The notes under the pieces: generated by a model | What the model was told of the DNA's origin: nothing | What the model saw: only the letters and a program-made list of their open reading frames with translations | Database searches by the model: none | Program-made: the position numbers and the translations under genes | In this document: positions 12,432 to 24,730 of the stretch, piece by piece | Position numbering within the stretch: the first letter of the stretch is position 1 | Layout of the letters: each line of letters starts with the position of its first letter | DNA from: Amphirosellinia nigrospora | Lineage: Eukaryota > Ascomycota > Sordariomycetes > Xylariales > Xylariaceae | DNA: 64,000 bases | Assembly: GCA_004123355.1 (NCBI GenBank) | Contig: SCHM01000002.1 | Location: 558,001-622,000, forward strand | Direction: 5' to 3'

Positions 12432-15051
12432 CAAAAAGGTTGGTGTTAGCTAGCCAAGTTATAAGGTAGGTAGTAACTTGTTCCATGTAGTTGTTCGCAA
12501 CAGACTACATCGTTGCTGCCTTAGACGATAGGCACGGAAAGAGCTACGTGTGTGCTAGTGAAGTTCTATAGTCCATTGCTAATGCAGTTACCTATAGAGA
12601 GGGAGGCAAGTTGAACCTTCCTAGCAGACACCCATACAAAGGAAAGAGCAAATAGATCGCAGGTCGGAAGGATTAGGTACCTAGTAGTTGTGTTCAAATA
12701 TGTTTATTTTATTCTTGTGGCAGCCGCGCTGCACTTGATACTCTAATTAGATTGTATAGAAAATGGTGCCGTGTAAGGGTTACCCAATCTACAACCTCAA
12801 GTTGATGCAAGTGATCGGCGAGAAACAAGTTATTATCAGATGCGTTCATACCTTCAGACATGTAGCTAATTGATAGATATAAATACAATATGCTGTTAAC
12901 TTCCATGGACGCACCGTAGCCTTTTCAGCTATAGTATCTAATTATACGCTTAGGAGGGTAGCAACTGTGCGGCATATCCCGACCTAGGCTCATTTGCAGC
13001 CTGCCTCATCGCCTCCAGAGTGAATTTCTGGACCGTGCCATTGGATTTTCTGAGGTCGCATGCCGAACTGTATTTATTGACCCAAGCCATGATGTGCGTT
13101 CCGGCCTGAGTACGCCACCTCCTCTAGTAAACCCTCCTATATATGTGGTGAACCCCTTGGGAATCTTTCTGCATAGAAGACCTTGGAAATATTGACACAT
13201 TGAGTTTATGACTTCTTATTTTAGGACCTAAGGTATGAAATATGTTGGCGGGCACGTGCGACTAGACAACTGTCTTCGGGCGTACCTTGCGTGCTCTGAA
13301 AGCGGAGGAATTGGTCGTTTCAAAAAGCTCAAGTCAGCACAATTTAAATGGCGACGTTACCTAGTCTTTGTTTTTGTTTAGTAGTTACAGTGGGTATTAT
13401 TGTGAGGTGTGAGCCATATATCATTATAGGCAAAGACATGACTGATATCACGGGTTGTTTCTAATAACCAGGTAGTTGTTTATGAAGCCTCGTCATTAGG
13501 ATGAACTGAGCATCAACGCTTACTGTGAGTAGGCGTTAGTAGCCAACTTCGAAATGTAGACCCAAGCTATTCGAGTGGGCACTTTGCGTTTAATAAGTCT
13601 GCTAAGTGAGCGAGCTTGTTAATAATCCTAAACAAGGGGAATTGAAAAAGAAAACTAAGAGGATTTCTTATTTTCTTAACTGCTCATCGGCTAGACTAAA
13701 CTACGGGGAAGGAATGTGAGTATGTACGGGGCTCAAGCCCATTCAAGGCCGGGGTTCTGGGCAGTTCGTACCGGCGGTGAGTATAAATGTACCGGGTCGT
13801 CAGCACTACCCTTACCATATAGGAACGGCTCGACAAAGAAACACTCCGAAAGTGTCCGCGCCTAAACATGCTAGCATGGCATTGGGCGTATGATTACCTC
13901 AGATCCTAGCTACCTAGGTAGGCAATTCGATAAAAACCACTGATAGCTCAGCAGCGCCGGAATAACTTAATGCACGATCCGTCGTGTAGTAGGTATTCGG
14001 TTCGGTGGTAGGGATCGGTATGATTCCAGCTTCTGGCCGAATAGGATGCTTAATCGATAATGGGCCTTTGTGACAACCATGGATAACCATGGAAGTACCT
14101 ATCCAACTCGGTGCGGGGCAGAAATATCACGGCAGGCAAATAAGTGTACCTACATATCTACTTATACTACCTAAGGTAGGAGGTATATATCGCGAGGTGT
14201 GTACCTGTAGATAGAACGTAATCACGCATATCCATGCACTGATGGCTTCATTCCGAAGTCCATGCTGTGGTTGATACAGTAAGTCGGTCGAAACGAATGG
14301 ACCAGGCGAGAAGCAGATCACCGCCTTAGTGCCTTTCTATGCTACCTCCTCCTCCCGTGATCCATCGCGGCTGGTCTAGGTAGGTAGAGTAGCATCCGGC
14401 GATGCCTGACCCCGAAACATGGACATATGGGTTGAGTTGAGAGGATACCTACCACCGGCCTCACCAAAGGACGATAATGAAGGGGGGGAAGTACAACAAT
14501 GAATCGCATCCAAGTGCGAAGCTTAAAAGCAATGTGGTAGGATAGCGTTAGGCACTGCAACCACTGCAACAATGGGGCTGGTCGTGAGCGAATCACCGTC
14601 GGCTGGTTCGGTGTTTTTTTTGCTTATTGCTTGGATCGGTTCCTTCTGCCCGCTTTCGGAGCCAACCCTCATGCGTCTATCGAGTGCGCTAGTACAAAAG
14701 ACTTGCTGACTGTAGAAGGCGTTGCCCCGAGACAGCTCTAAGTATGCCCCTCCAACCCCTCCGTGGGGTGCCACAATCCCCACTATCGCTTGGTGCAATT
14801 GGTCCCTTGAGCTCCGAAAACCCCTCCTTGCCATTCACTGCTTAGTCTCCGGGGGTAAGCTCAACTTTTCTTCTTATTGTTGTGTTCCCCTCTCCAGACA
14901 TCCTTTCTCTCTTTCTCTTCTCATTCTCCTCCTACACTATCTCCCAAACATATACTATCCCTTGCGGTTGTTGCTCTCTTGGTTAGCAACGATCTTTGCC
15001 TAGTTCTCTGTAGATTGAATAGGGAATTGGAAGTGAAAGCGTGTTTCTCCC
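12432..15051. other. Gene-free 2.6 kb with palindromic motifs and a metE promoter
   Basis: The left half is AT-rich. Perfect 10 bp palindromes lie at 12674-12683 (TAGGTACCTA) and 13911-13920 (TACCTAGGTA), with a related inverted motif at about 14167-14181. The last 180 bases (about 14870-15050) are CT-rich, typical of the leader of a highly expressed fungal gene, here metE. Confidence 0.6.
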
Positions 15052-15130
15052 GTGAGTTCTGCCCTCTCTCTATCAAAGTGCATGCAGACTTAACCCCTCG
15101 TTGGTCACTAACGCTCTATTTGTTATTCAG
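15052..15130 (+). other. Probable 5'UTR intron of metE
   Basis: Donor GTGAGT at 15052, branch site CACTAAC about 25 bases before the end, and acceptor TTATTCAG ending at 15130, 40 bases upstream of the metE start. The 79 bp length matches the gene's other introns. Confidence 0.65.
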
Positions 15131-15170
15131 AAAACTCTTCCACAGGCAGATATTCCAGACCAGCACCAAG

Positions 15171-17594
15171 ATGGTTCAATCCGCCGTTCTTGGGTTTCCC
15201 CGTATGGGTGTAAACCGTGACCTGAAGAAGGCGACTGAGGCTTGTGAGTGCCTAAGGTTCCCTGTTGATACCTACTGTGACCAAGTGACTAACTCACACA
15301 TCCAGACTGGGCTGGCAACCTTTCCAAGGATGATCTCCTTGCTGAGGCTAAGCGTCTCCGTCTCGCCCACTGGAAGATCCAGAAGGATGCCGGTGTCGAC
15401 GTCATTCCTAGCAACGACTTTGCTCTCTACGATCAGGTTCTTGCCCAGATCCAAGATTTTGGTGTAAGCATATCTCACCAGCCCATCCATGATCCCTGTC
15501 AGACTTGCTGACATGCCATTCTTCGCAGGCTGTTCCTGAGCGCTACTCTAGCGCTGGTCTCGACCGTGTTGATGAATACTTTGCCATGGGTCGTGGCCAC
15601 CAGAAGGGCGGTGTTGATGTTCCCAGCTTGGAGATGGTGAAGTGGTTTGACTCCAATTACCACTACGTCAAGCCTACCCTGCAAGACAACCAGGCTTTCA
15701 CTCTCTCTCTAGCCCAAGGCTGTCAACGAGTTTGTCGAGGCTAAAGAGGCTGGCATTGTTACCCGACCCGTCCTTGTTGGACCTGTCTCTTCCTGCACCT
15801 CGGCAAGGCCGACCGTGGCCAGAGTGTCGACCCCATTGACCTCCTTGACAAGTTGGTACCCGTCTACGAGCAACTTCTGACCCAGCTCAAGCAAGCTGGT
15901 GCTGAGACCGTCCAAATTGATGAGCCTGTTCTCGTTTTTGACCTTCCTGCCAAGGCCAAGGCTGCCTTCAAGCCCACTTACGAGAAGCTTGCAAGCCTGG
16001 GTGACAAGATCCCCAAGCTCGTCTTTACCACCTATTTCGGCGACATCGTTCACAACTTGGAAGCCCTCCCTAAGGATATCTATGCCGTACACATCGACCT
16101 GGTTCGCAACCCGGAGCAGCTCGACACTGTCGCTGCCGCTCTTGGCCCCAAGACCGTCCTATCAGCTGGTGTTGTTGACGGCCGCAACATCTGGAAGACC
16201 AACTTCAAGCGCGCTATTGAGACTGTAGAGTCTGCGATCCAAAAACTTGGCAAGGACCGTGTCATCGTTGCCACATCCAGCTCTCTCCTCCACACACCCA
16301 CACCCTAGCCAGCGAGAAGAAGCTGGACCCTGAAATTGCTGATTGGTTCTCCTTCGCATCCGAGAAGGCCGTCGAGGTTGCTGTCATTGCCAAGGCCGTC
16401 ACTGACGGTCCTGCCTCCGTTCAGGATGCGCTAGAGGCTAACGCGAAGTCTATGAATGCTCGTGCCACATCTAAGCGTACTAACAACCCCCAGGTTAAGG
16501 ACAGACAATCTAAGATCCAAGCCTCGGATTACAACCGCAAGTCGGAATTCCCAGCAGAATCTCGCAACAGCAAGATAAGCTTAAGCTTCCTCTATTCCCT
16601 ACTACTACCATTGGATCTTTCCCCAGACCAAGGAGATCCGTGTCCAGCGTAGCAAGTTCATCACCAAGAAAGAGATCACTGAGGCGCAATACGACAAGTT
16701 TATTGAGCAGGAGATTGATATGAACGTCAAGATCCAGGACGAGCTTGACCTGGACGTCTACGTTCACGGCGAGCCGGAGCGTAACGACATGGTTCAGTAC
16801 TTTGGTGAGCGCCTTGACGGCTATGCTTTCACCACCCACGCTTGGGTCCAGAGCTACGGTTCCCGTTGTGTCCGACCCCCTATCATCGTCGGTGACATTT
16901 CTCGTCCCGCCCCATGACCGTCAAGGAGTCTAAGTACGCCGTGTCAGTGTCCAAGAAGCCTATGAAGGGCATGTTGACTGGTCCTGTCACCTGCTTGCGG
17001 TGGTCCTTCCCCCGTGACGATGTCCACCAATCCGTTCAAGCCGAGCAGCTAGCTCTGGCCCTCCGTGACGAGGTCGTTGACCTTGAGAAGGCTGGTATCG
17101 ATGTCATTCAGGTCGATGAGCCCGCTCTTCGCGAGGGTCTTCCTCTACGATCTGGCAAGGAGCGCGAGGCATATCTTGACTGGGCTGTGAAGGCCTTCAG
17201 GCTCTCGACTGTCGGTGTTGAGGATTCGACACAGATCCACTCTCACTTCTGTTACTCTGAGTTCCAAGACTTCTTCCATGCTATCGCTGCTCTTGATGCC
17301 GATGTGCTGTCTATTGAGAACAGCAAGTCTGACTCTAAGTTGCTGGGTGTTTTCGTTGACGAGGCTTACCCCCGTCACATCGGCCCTGGTGTCTACGATA
17401 TCCACTCGCCACGTGTTCCCAGTGAGCAGGAGATCAAGGACCGCATTGAGGAGATGCTCCAATACCTCAAGCCGGAGCAGCTCTGGATCAACCCTGACTG
17501 CGGTCTAAAGACTCGCCAGTGGAAGGAGACTAAGGAGGCGTTGGTCAACATGGTCAATGCCGCCAAGTTCTTCCGTGCCAAGTATGCCAAATAA
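15171..17594 (+). CDS. metE: Cobalamin-independent methionine synthase (5-methyltetrahydropteroyltriglutamate-homocysteine methyltransferase)
   Basis: Transfers a methyl group from methyl-tetrahydrofolate polyglutamate to homocysteine, the last step of methionine synthesis, in the cytosol. Introns are 15244-15305 and 15464-15528. The first exon reads [20 protein letters not shown] and the second continues [21 protein letters not shown]-terminal zinc/homocysteine motifs are present: HSHFCYSEF (His and Cys ligands) and [10 protein letters not shown] (last Cys ligand), and also [15 protein letters not shown]. Six frame breaks all lie in short runs of one base: 15713-15715, 15790-15791, 16297-16299, 16550-16552, 16621-16624 and 16910-16913. 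Each looks like one missing base, except the first, which looks like two. Adding seven bases would give 767 residues, the normal family length. The breaks therefore look like sequence errors in an essential-type gene. Confidence 0.93.
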
Positions 17595-20500
17595 ATGGCA
17601 CCTTGACACAATAACACCTTAAGTGCTTGCCCACGAAATCAGCACCAAGTTGTTTCCCCTATTTTATAATTTAGCATATCTGCGCCGGGCATTTGTCTTC
17701 GATCTCAACATCGGCGTTCTTTCTGGCATGGGGCTTTCATGAAACTGTCATATACCAAAAAAGTGATTCAAGGAAGCAGGCTGGTCGGGAAACTGGAGCA
17801 TTCAACACAGCATTTAAAGCGGCGGGAAAGGAAATATACCACGGTCCATCAACCGGACTGGGGAGAAAGGCGTTTGGAATTTGATTAGCATATTCCGGTG
17901 CGGCAACAAGCTGCCTTGTGTAGATGTAGTAGTAGTCGCAAAGAAACTGGCCGTAAGCCCTTCAACTGGGCGCGAGTTGGTAAGACACTGAATGATACTG
18001 GCGTCTGAGGCGGTAATTGCCGTCTCTTGAACGTGAAGCAAGAATCTGGGCTTATCAAGCCATCCCTGTCGGCTCGTATGTCAATTCGTGCGAATGTCAT
18101 TTACAAGTATATGAAGTTTCGAATTCTACGCTAAGGTACTATATAAGTGAAACGTGTGAACCAATCAAAGAGGCAATCTTGGGGTTGAGCCGCTGTTTCA
18201 CCAATACTCCTCAGCGCCACCGAACAGCGCCCCTTTCCCTACCCTGTAGCGAAAAACCAGGCACAAATACCACAGAACCCAGCTTTTATTTTATTTTATC
18301 GGAAGCCGGGACGGTATCGCATAGCTTGACGAGAGATACCCGTATACCTAGTGTACGCTAGAATCGTCCCGTGCTAACCTATAAACACCGATAATAAGGC
18401 CTTTTCGACTGCGTGGCCCGTACTTACCAGGATACAAGTAGTGAGGATGTTTTAGTGGGAATCGTTCTATGGATTGGATGGCTGGCGATGGAGTAAGTAT
18501 TGGGTTGCACAACAGTAAATGCCATATTTCGGACTCCGGCGTTTGTGATACTATGTAATAGTGGGATAGATATTGGGCTGAGCGGCTGAAATATGAGTAC
18601 TTTTTGTGATTGGTCCCTGACGAGACCAACAAACAATGGAAAATAGGGGTTTCTACGTAATCTTCGCTGTCATAGTGGATAGTCTCGGGAAAAAGAGGTC
18701 AGACCAACGAAAAGAAGTCTGAGACAAACAAGAATACTACGATTATGTGGCGTGGTCGCAAATGAGCTTAATATTGTGAGATATAATTTTCAAAGTCATG
18801 CTGCGCGACAAGACGTGGCATCGGACAATTGATTGCAAGGACACGATGTGGCGCATTCGGCCGTCATGTTCAGGGTAGACACGTCCTTTTTGTTCTCGCA
18901 TATTCCCCTCGGCGGGTGGTGTCTTGGAATGCGCTCAACGGCGCGGCAAATCAAGTTTCTTTGAAGATTTACCTTGGAATCGATGTTTTGTGATGGGAGA
19001 TCAATGGTTTCGTTATTTCATGAGAATATTATGCTTTACTGTAGTGTATGTAGATTCGGTTATTATACGTTTTTAGTTCTTAGTGTGCATGGCATCCCCT
19101 TGCATGATGACAGGACCAGAAAATCCGACAAAGGATTCCAACACCAAAGCATCGTGGTGGCGGCGGGAGGGATAGGAGGCGGCGGCGTGTTCCGCGTGCA
19201 CTGGTCCAGGCCGCCTCGTCGAGTGGGTAGTTGCTGTCCTTTTCGCCCACAATTAAATAAAAAAAGAACTTGAAGTCATTGTGCATCGTTTCGCCGGATT
19301 ACACGTGGTCGCGACACAAATTGTAGATGCAATCTCGCAAGATTGTCATCATCTCTCTTATTTTGTGCGTGTAATTGCGTTGGAGACGGTGATCGAGAGA
19401 TGCACAAGGATCTATCTAGTCGATGACAGCATGCCCGTGGTACATCGTACCAGGTTCGCAAAACGAGCCCTTGCATCGGGATCGCTCCGCACGTAGATGG
19501 AATATGGTGTGTACTTCGTAGACTACAGCAGTCAGGTACCTCTTCCCGAGTGAAAGCGCATTATCTACCTCGACTACACACTACTAAGCTTGTAGTTGCT
19601 GCAACGGTCATCGTATACGCACTTCCTCGCCGTCTTGGATGCTTCATCAACCGCCCATGGAAATTAGATGAAGCAATGCGAGGTAAATACCCATCCTACA
19701 GAGAGATGACCTATTCAACCACGGCAGATCACAGATGTGAGAGCGGGTGATCGCCTACACTTTGAAGATTTATGATGTGCTGAGCTCCCAGATACCTGGT
19801 CGCTCTCTGCGTGTGTGTGCGCAAATCGAATCGTTCTCATGAGTTCCCGTGGCGGCACGCGGAACAATGTGATCACCTTGGGCTTTTCTCGTGAGTGGCT
19901 GAACACACACCTGAACCACCGACTTACCTGGATGCAGAGAGATGCCGCTGGTCGAACCCCGAGCTCTCATTGGCCAGAGCCGTTGTTTCACGATGGTGTA
20001 CCTGCATATGCTATGGGCAGGGGTGGCACCTCAAAATGCTCAAAATGGCAGGCTGGGTAGCTGGCGCGTGGGTCTCAGGGGTAAGCGCCAACGCCTGAAC
20101 GCCTGGCTGGACTCTTGTCTCTTCCATTTTCCCCTCCCTCCCCTCTTCGCTACATAGTACACTAAGGGTCGCTAAGATGTTGAGACCGCCCGCCCAAGCC
20201 GCCCAACTAGCCATGTCTTGGGTGGATTTCCGTGTGTGGGGCCAGAGCGCCTGGCACCAACCCTGGAATAATTGAGGGAGGCGATGACATGGATGCCGGG
20301 CTGTGGTGGTAGTGTAAGTGAGGGTCAAGGAGGTTGACTGGCTGGCCGGCTGTATCGAGTAAAAAGGGCGACCCTCCAGGATGGGGATACCCTCTCTTTT
20401 CCCTTTTTCCCTTTCTCTCCTCACCTCTGTGTGTTCTTTATTCTTCTGAGTCTATCTCGAGTCTCTCCTTTCAACCTTCGACGCTGTTCGTCTTTTACAT

Positions 20501-20775
20501 TCATTCACGCATAGCTAGCTGTGTTCGCTTCTTCGCACATACCGTTCCTTTTGACAACCCAGCAACTGTGTCTGCTCAGCTTTCGCGGAATCGACTTTCG
20601 CTTTTTGAAAATTCGCATTGCATCTTGCAATCGTCCACTCCTTTAGACGACCTTCGAAGTACATTCTCTATCCGAGACTCGACTACTCAAGTAGGAACCG
20701 CAACTTCAAGAGATTCACCTTGTGAGACCAAGTAAAACCCAAATACCCAAGACATCTCGCATCAACACCATCAAA
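17595..20775. other. Gene-free 3.2 kb
   Basis: Contains the metE 3' flank and the long upstream region of the next plus-strand gene. A CT-rich tract at about 20390-20480 with TC-rich sequence to 20660 looks like a promoter/5' leader. Short frames on both strands have no support. Part of this could be a long 5'UTR. Confidence 0.5.
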
Positions 20776-21950
20776 ATGAAGTCTACCACTGTTGCATTCG
20801 GCCTGTTCGCCGGCCTTGCTTCCGCATACAATCACCATGCGCGCCACATGCACGCGCCTTATGTTCGAAGAAATGAGACCGCTGCTGCGCCTTCCACTAC
20901 CCTGACGGTGGCCGTCACCAGCGTCCATACCATCACATCGTGTGCCCCTACCATCACGAACTGCCCAGCCAATGCTGGCAACTCGACCGGCCCAGTCACC
21001 GTCACTGAGGTCATCGACCTGACCACTACTGTCTGCCCTGTCACCGCGGCTGCTTCCGTTTCTAGCTCTGTCGTCGACGCTCACAGCAGCGGCCTCGTCA
21101 CTGGAACCACCCACGTTCTCACCACCAGTACTGACAGCCCCGAGCAGACACCAGCGCCTAGCTCTGGTGCTGGTGTTGGCGTCTCTGTCTATCCCACCGT
21201 TAGCAGCAGTGACGCGACATTGACCATGACCATTGGTCCTGAGGGTTCTCAGTCTGTTACCGTCACAACCATCCACTCCACCTTCACTCAGATGGTTACC
21301 GTTATCGAGAGCCCCCTCCCTAGCTCTACCTCAGACTCCAGCGCTGGCAACGGCGGCTCTGGTGGCTCTGGCAATGGCGGCAGTGTCACCAGCGAGGAAG
21401 GCACCACAACCACTACTCTAACAACAACCTCTACCCGCACTGTCACCGTTCCTGGCTCCACCTCAACCTCAACTGTCGTCGGCGGTCTGGCTCCGGGTCT
21501 GGCTCCGGGCTCTGGTAACGGATCCGGGGCTCCTACTGTGTCTGGCGAGGCCGAGTGCACCCCTGTGACTGTTACCGTCACTCAGGCTGCCCCAGCACCG
21601 TCTACGTTACAGTCGGTAGCGGCTCTGGCTCTGGCTCTGGCAGCGGCAGCGGCAGCGGCAACGGCTACCCCACCGGCGTTAAGGTTCCACTGATGTCGGC
21701 GCTGAGGCCACGTCTAGCAGCAGCGCTGCCTCTCCTACAGGCGCAACGGCAGCGGAAGCGCAGCGGCAGCGACGACGAGTGCCCTCCCGAGGAGTCTGGT
21801 GATGTCACTGCCACTGCCACTGCTACCGTTGTCCCCTACCCCACCGGCAGTGGCAATGGCACAATCCCAACTGGCTACCCCGTTGGCACCGGTGCTCCCA
21901 ACGCCCAGCGCCGCCACGCCCTACTAAGCCTAGGCTCTAGCAGGGTATGA
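20776..21950 (+). CDS. Secreted Ser/Thr/Gly-rich wall-type protein with Gly-Ser repeat
   Basis: A signal peptide (MKSTTVAFGLFAGLASA) is followed by a His-rich short segment and a basic RR site, as in processed wall proteins. About 230 residues rich in Thr, Val and Ser then follow, with repeats such as TLTVAVTSVHTITSCAPTIT and VTVTTIHSTFTQMVTVIE. A Gly/Ser linker (NGGSGGSGNGGS) and a second repeat of alternating Gly-Ser, coded by GGCTCT and GGCAGC units at about 21618-21660, come after. The frame breaks at a C4 run (21590-21593) and probably at 21686-21687. With those, PSTVYVTVGSGSGSGS follows directly on VTVTQAA. The C-terminal end is therefore uncertain; the reading that stops at 21950 is my best guess. 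No enzyme motif is seen. It is probably a structural wall protein. Confidence 0.7.
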
Positions 21951-23286
21951 GTACATAGGGGAAAGACGAACAGGTTCGATCGCTCTTGTATTATAACCGG
22001 GCTCGCCGAAGCGAAACGTAGCACATGACTGCATGACATAAAATTTGCGCCCACCGAAACTCGTTGTATGTTGAGTTATTAGATTTAGGCTGGACCAGTC
22101 CTTGTTTGGATAGGGTGGACTGGGCCGTGGAAGTTTCGCGGGTCTTGGAAATAGTTTCACCAACGACGGCAGCATCTTCAATTCTTGTATGTACTGGATG
22201 ACAACTTTAAATGGATATTCACTTCTATGGTGGTTATAAGCTTCCCATCTCCTTGCCTCGTAATATGCCTCGTCAAGGGGCTTCGTGATCTTTGATGGGA
22301 TTATAATTGTAGAGCTTAGAACGTACGTGTTTACGATTTATATCGGGGCCTATCTACATATGTCGCGCGAATTGACAATGAATATAAGGTACTGTCTGAA
22401 TGATAGTCCGTAGTTTTAATTTGTCGTCATATCCTAAGCCTACTACTCAGTATGCTTGAATGTCCGCTAATTCATCTATAGGTCTAAGCCCTGACGATGC
22501 AACATCAGCCTCTCATGAGCAATAGGTGTCCGGTTGAAAACTCACCTCACACTATCAGCTCGGGGCTTGAATCCGAATGCCTAGAGCCGTTGTATATTTA
22601 TATGAGGGAGGAATATGCTACGCTGAACGAATAGCACGATGTATTACGCTAACCTCGAGGCTGTCTGATATAGTCAATAGAAAAGCCTAAGAGCAACTAG
22701 TGTTATGCGAGCATCATTAAAAAAGACAATTCTGCCGTCTTTCTATTGCCATGTGTTTGGCTGGTCTAAGTTTAAGCCGATGAGCGGACACTGCTGTTCT
22801 CGGAGGTACGTTAGTTATGGGTCGTGGAGAGTCGTGTAGAGAAATCCATAAGCATGAAGGGCAGTGAGGGAAGGGATTTGAGTTGCGAACATCTGTTTTG
22901 TATGTCACGAGAAGAGTATTATAGTCGTTGGGCGAGCACCGGTCAGTTTAAAGAGTGCGAGAGTGGTTCCGTCTATGCGAGGTGTTGCTCTAGCTTCCTA
23001 GAGGCAAGGTTCGTTACCTATACTAGTAAGTTTCCTTTATACCCGAAGACTGTACGATGCTTCTGTGGGTGGTCGGGGATTATTGTATGCCTCACGGATC
23101 ACTTGAAGTAGCTTCCTTGTTTTATAGAAAGTGATTGTTATCCCTGAGACCTTTAGCCAGTAGGTAGTCATATATCTGGACTATTCAAACAAACATCAGA
23201 CTAACAGAGTTGAATCTCCCTGCCACCATATTTTTGCCCATCTCCTCTTCCGTTTTTGCCTCCTAGATGTTTACTCATCTCCTACT
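21951..23286. other. Gene-free 1.3 kb between convergent genes
   Basis: AT-rich. A plus-strand frame at 22824-23111 has no support. Nothing else is seen. Confidence 0.45.
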
Positions 23287-24060
23287 TCACACAGCGTTGG
23301 AGGTGCTGTTAAACCCAGGGACGGCAGTGCCAAAACTGTAAGAGATATTCCTAGTCCTAGCCAAGGCACTAGCATTCCCAGCTGAGATGTTCACAGTCCT
23401 GGCCGAGGTACTGTCAACGCCAATCATCATCGTGCTGTCAATCGAAGTCATGGTATTTCTGGTCCCAATCATGGTGCTACCATATCCTCGAGAGGCACTA
23501 TAATACTCGGGGAGGTACTGGAAGACGTAGGGGAGAAGGTGATGCCTAGTCTACGAGACGCAATCTCAATGCCAGCAGAGGCACTCTGAATGTTGGGCGA
23601 GGCATTGTCAAAGGCAGCCCAGGAAGCGGACATCTCGCCAATTGCACGTTGGTGAAAAGTATGGTACAGCGCCCAAATCTCGTTATAGAAATCGTTGTTA
23701 GGGCCAGAGGTGGATGCCGTTTCTCTGATACGGCGGAGCCCCGCTCTGTAGTCGCGGATAAAGCTGTTAAGGGCGGCTTGATCCACGGATAGCTCCATGG
23801 CCTGGCGGAGGACGTCAAGGTCCAGGATGAGACGGGTCACGGCACATGGTTAGGTGGCACTTCGTCGAGGCATGATTCACAGAAATTGATTCCGATTTTG
23901 TGACGAGTATAACCCGCGAACGGGCAGTCACGCGGTTCCATGTGTTCACTGAGGGGGCATGTTGTCCACCTGTTTTCCATGTGTCGGAACTCATGGCAAC
24001 ATCCATTATAACCCCAGTAGCTTGAGCGCCAAATACATCTCAGATTAGCTAGGGTGTTAT
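23287..24060 (-). CDS. Unrecognised protein with Cys/His-rich N-terminus
   Basis: I do not recognise the family. The upstream part reads YWGYNGCCHEFRHMENR, then CPLSEHMEPRDCPF and GINFCESCLDE. This is six or more Cys with His, spaced like a zinc-binding or disulfide-rich module. A helical segment follows (RLILDLDVLRQAMELSVDQA through ALYHTFHQRAIGEM), then a Ser/Thr/Asn-rich tail to a stop at 23287 (GFNSTSNAV). The frame changes at two spots that look like single lost bases: near 23848-23851 and at a G4 run on the plus strand (23509-23512). Correcting the latter gives TSPEYYSASRGYGSTMIG. The start codon is not resolved; an intron acceptor near 24060 is possible, so the first exon may lie further upstream. 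Confidence 0.5.
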
Positions 24061-24730
24061 AACAGCTTCACAGAGTTTTGTGGAGATAGAGGAAGAGTGG
24101 AAGCTCAAATGATAAAATGATAACTTACTTGTAGTGGCACATAGTGGTTCTCTCGCTCGCCGGAAAAATTGCAGTATTTGGGGAAAGGCGATGGGACAGA
24201 AGGCTGTTGATTACACTGTTTCGCGTAGACTTCGAGATAAATTAAAAGCCGTCTATGTACGCACAACTTTATCTCGATGTTCTGTTCGCATGACGCCTTA
24301 CATAGACGGTACGACGAGGCTTGCAGAGACCCAAGGCCAATCCGACAGGAAGATACTCGATCTCGAGGCCAGCATAACGCAGAAGAGAGCTGCTGTAAGA
24401 GGAGTACGTGGCGTCTTGGGAGTTATACAGACTGGGGTAATCATGGTGGGAGCCAAGTGCCATTGGAACGAAGCGAAGTGGTGACAGCCACGTGATATGT
24501 GTCACTACCCACGATGATATCAAGAACAGGGCCAGTTTCCTCCGTATGTTGGCGCATGATAGTTAGGACGTATCACATAGGTATGCTCAGTAGAAACGGA
24601 AACAGGTATGGTAAACCAACTGTGCAACCACACCTTGTCTTTTAGACATTATAGTTTCTAGAACCAACATTCTCGACGACTAATATTCAAAGTCTGCTCA
24701 AAGTTCGATCTTAGCCAAGGTCTTGTGAGG
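24061..24730. other. Gene-free 0.67 kb
   Basis: May hold an undetected first exon of the minus-strand gene to its left. Otherwise it is the 3' flank of the CENP-Q gene. Nothing is supported. Confidence 0.35.

Noticed and set aside
15171-17594. Calling metE a pseudogene
   Set aside because: Breaks are confined to base runs, and all catalytic and zinc-ligand residues are kept; sequence error is more likely.
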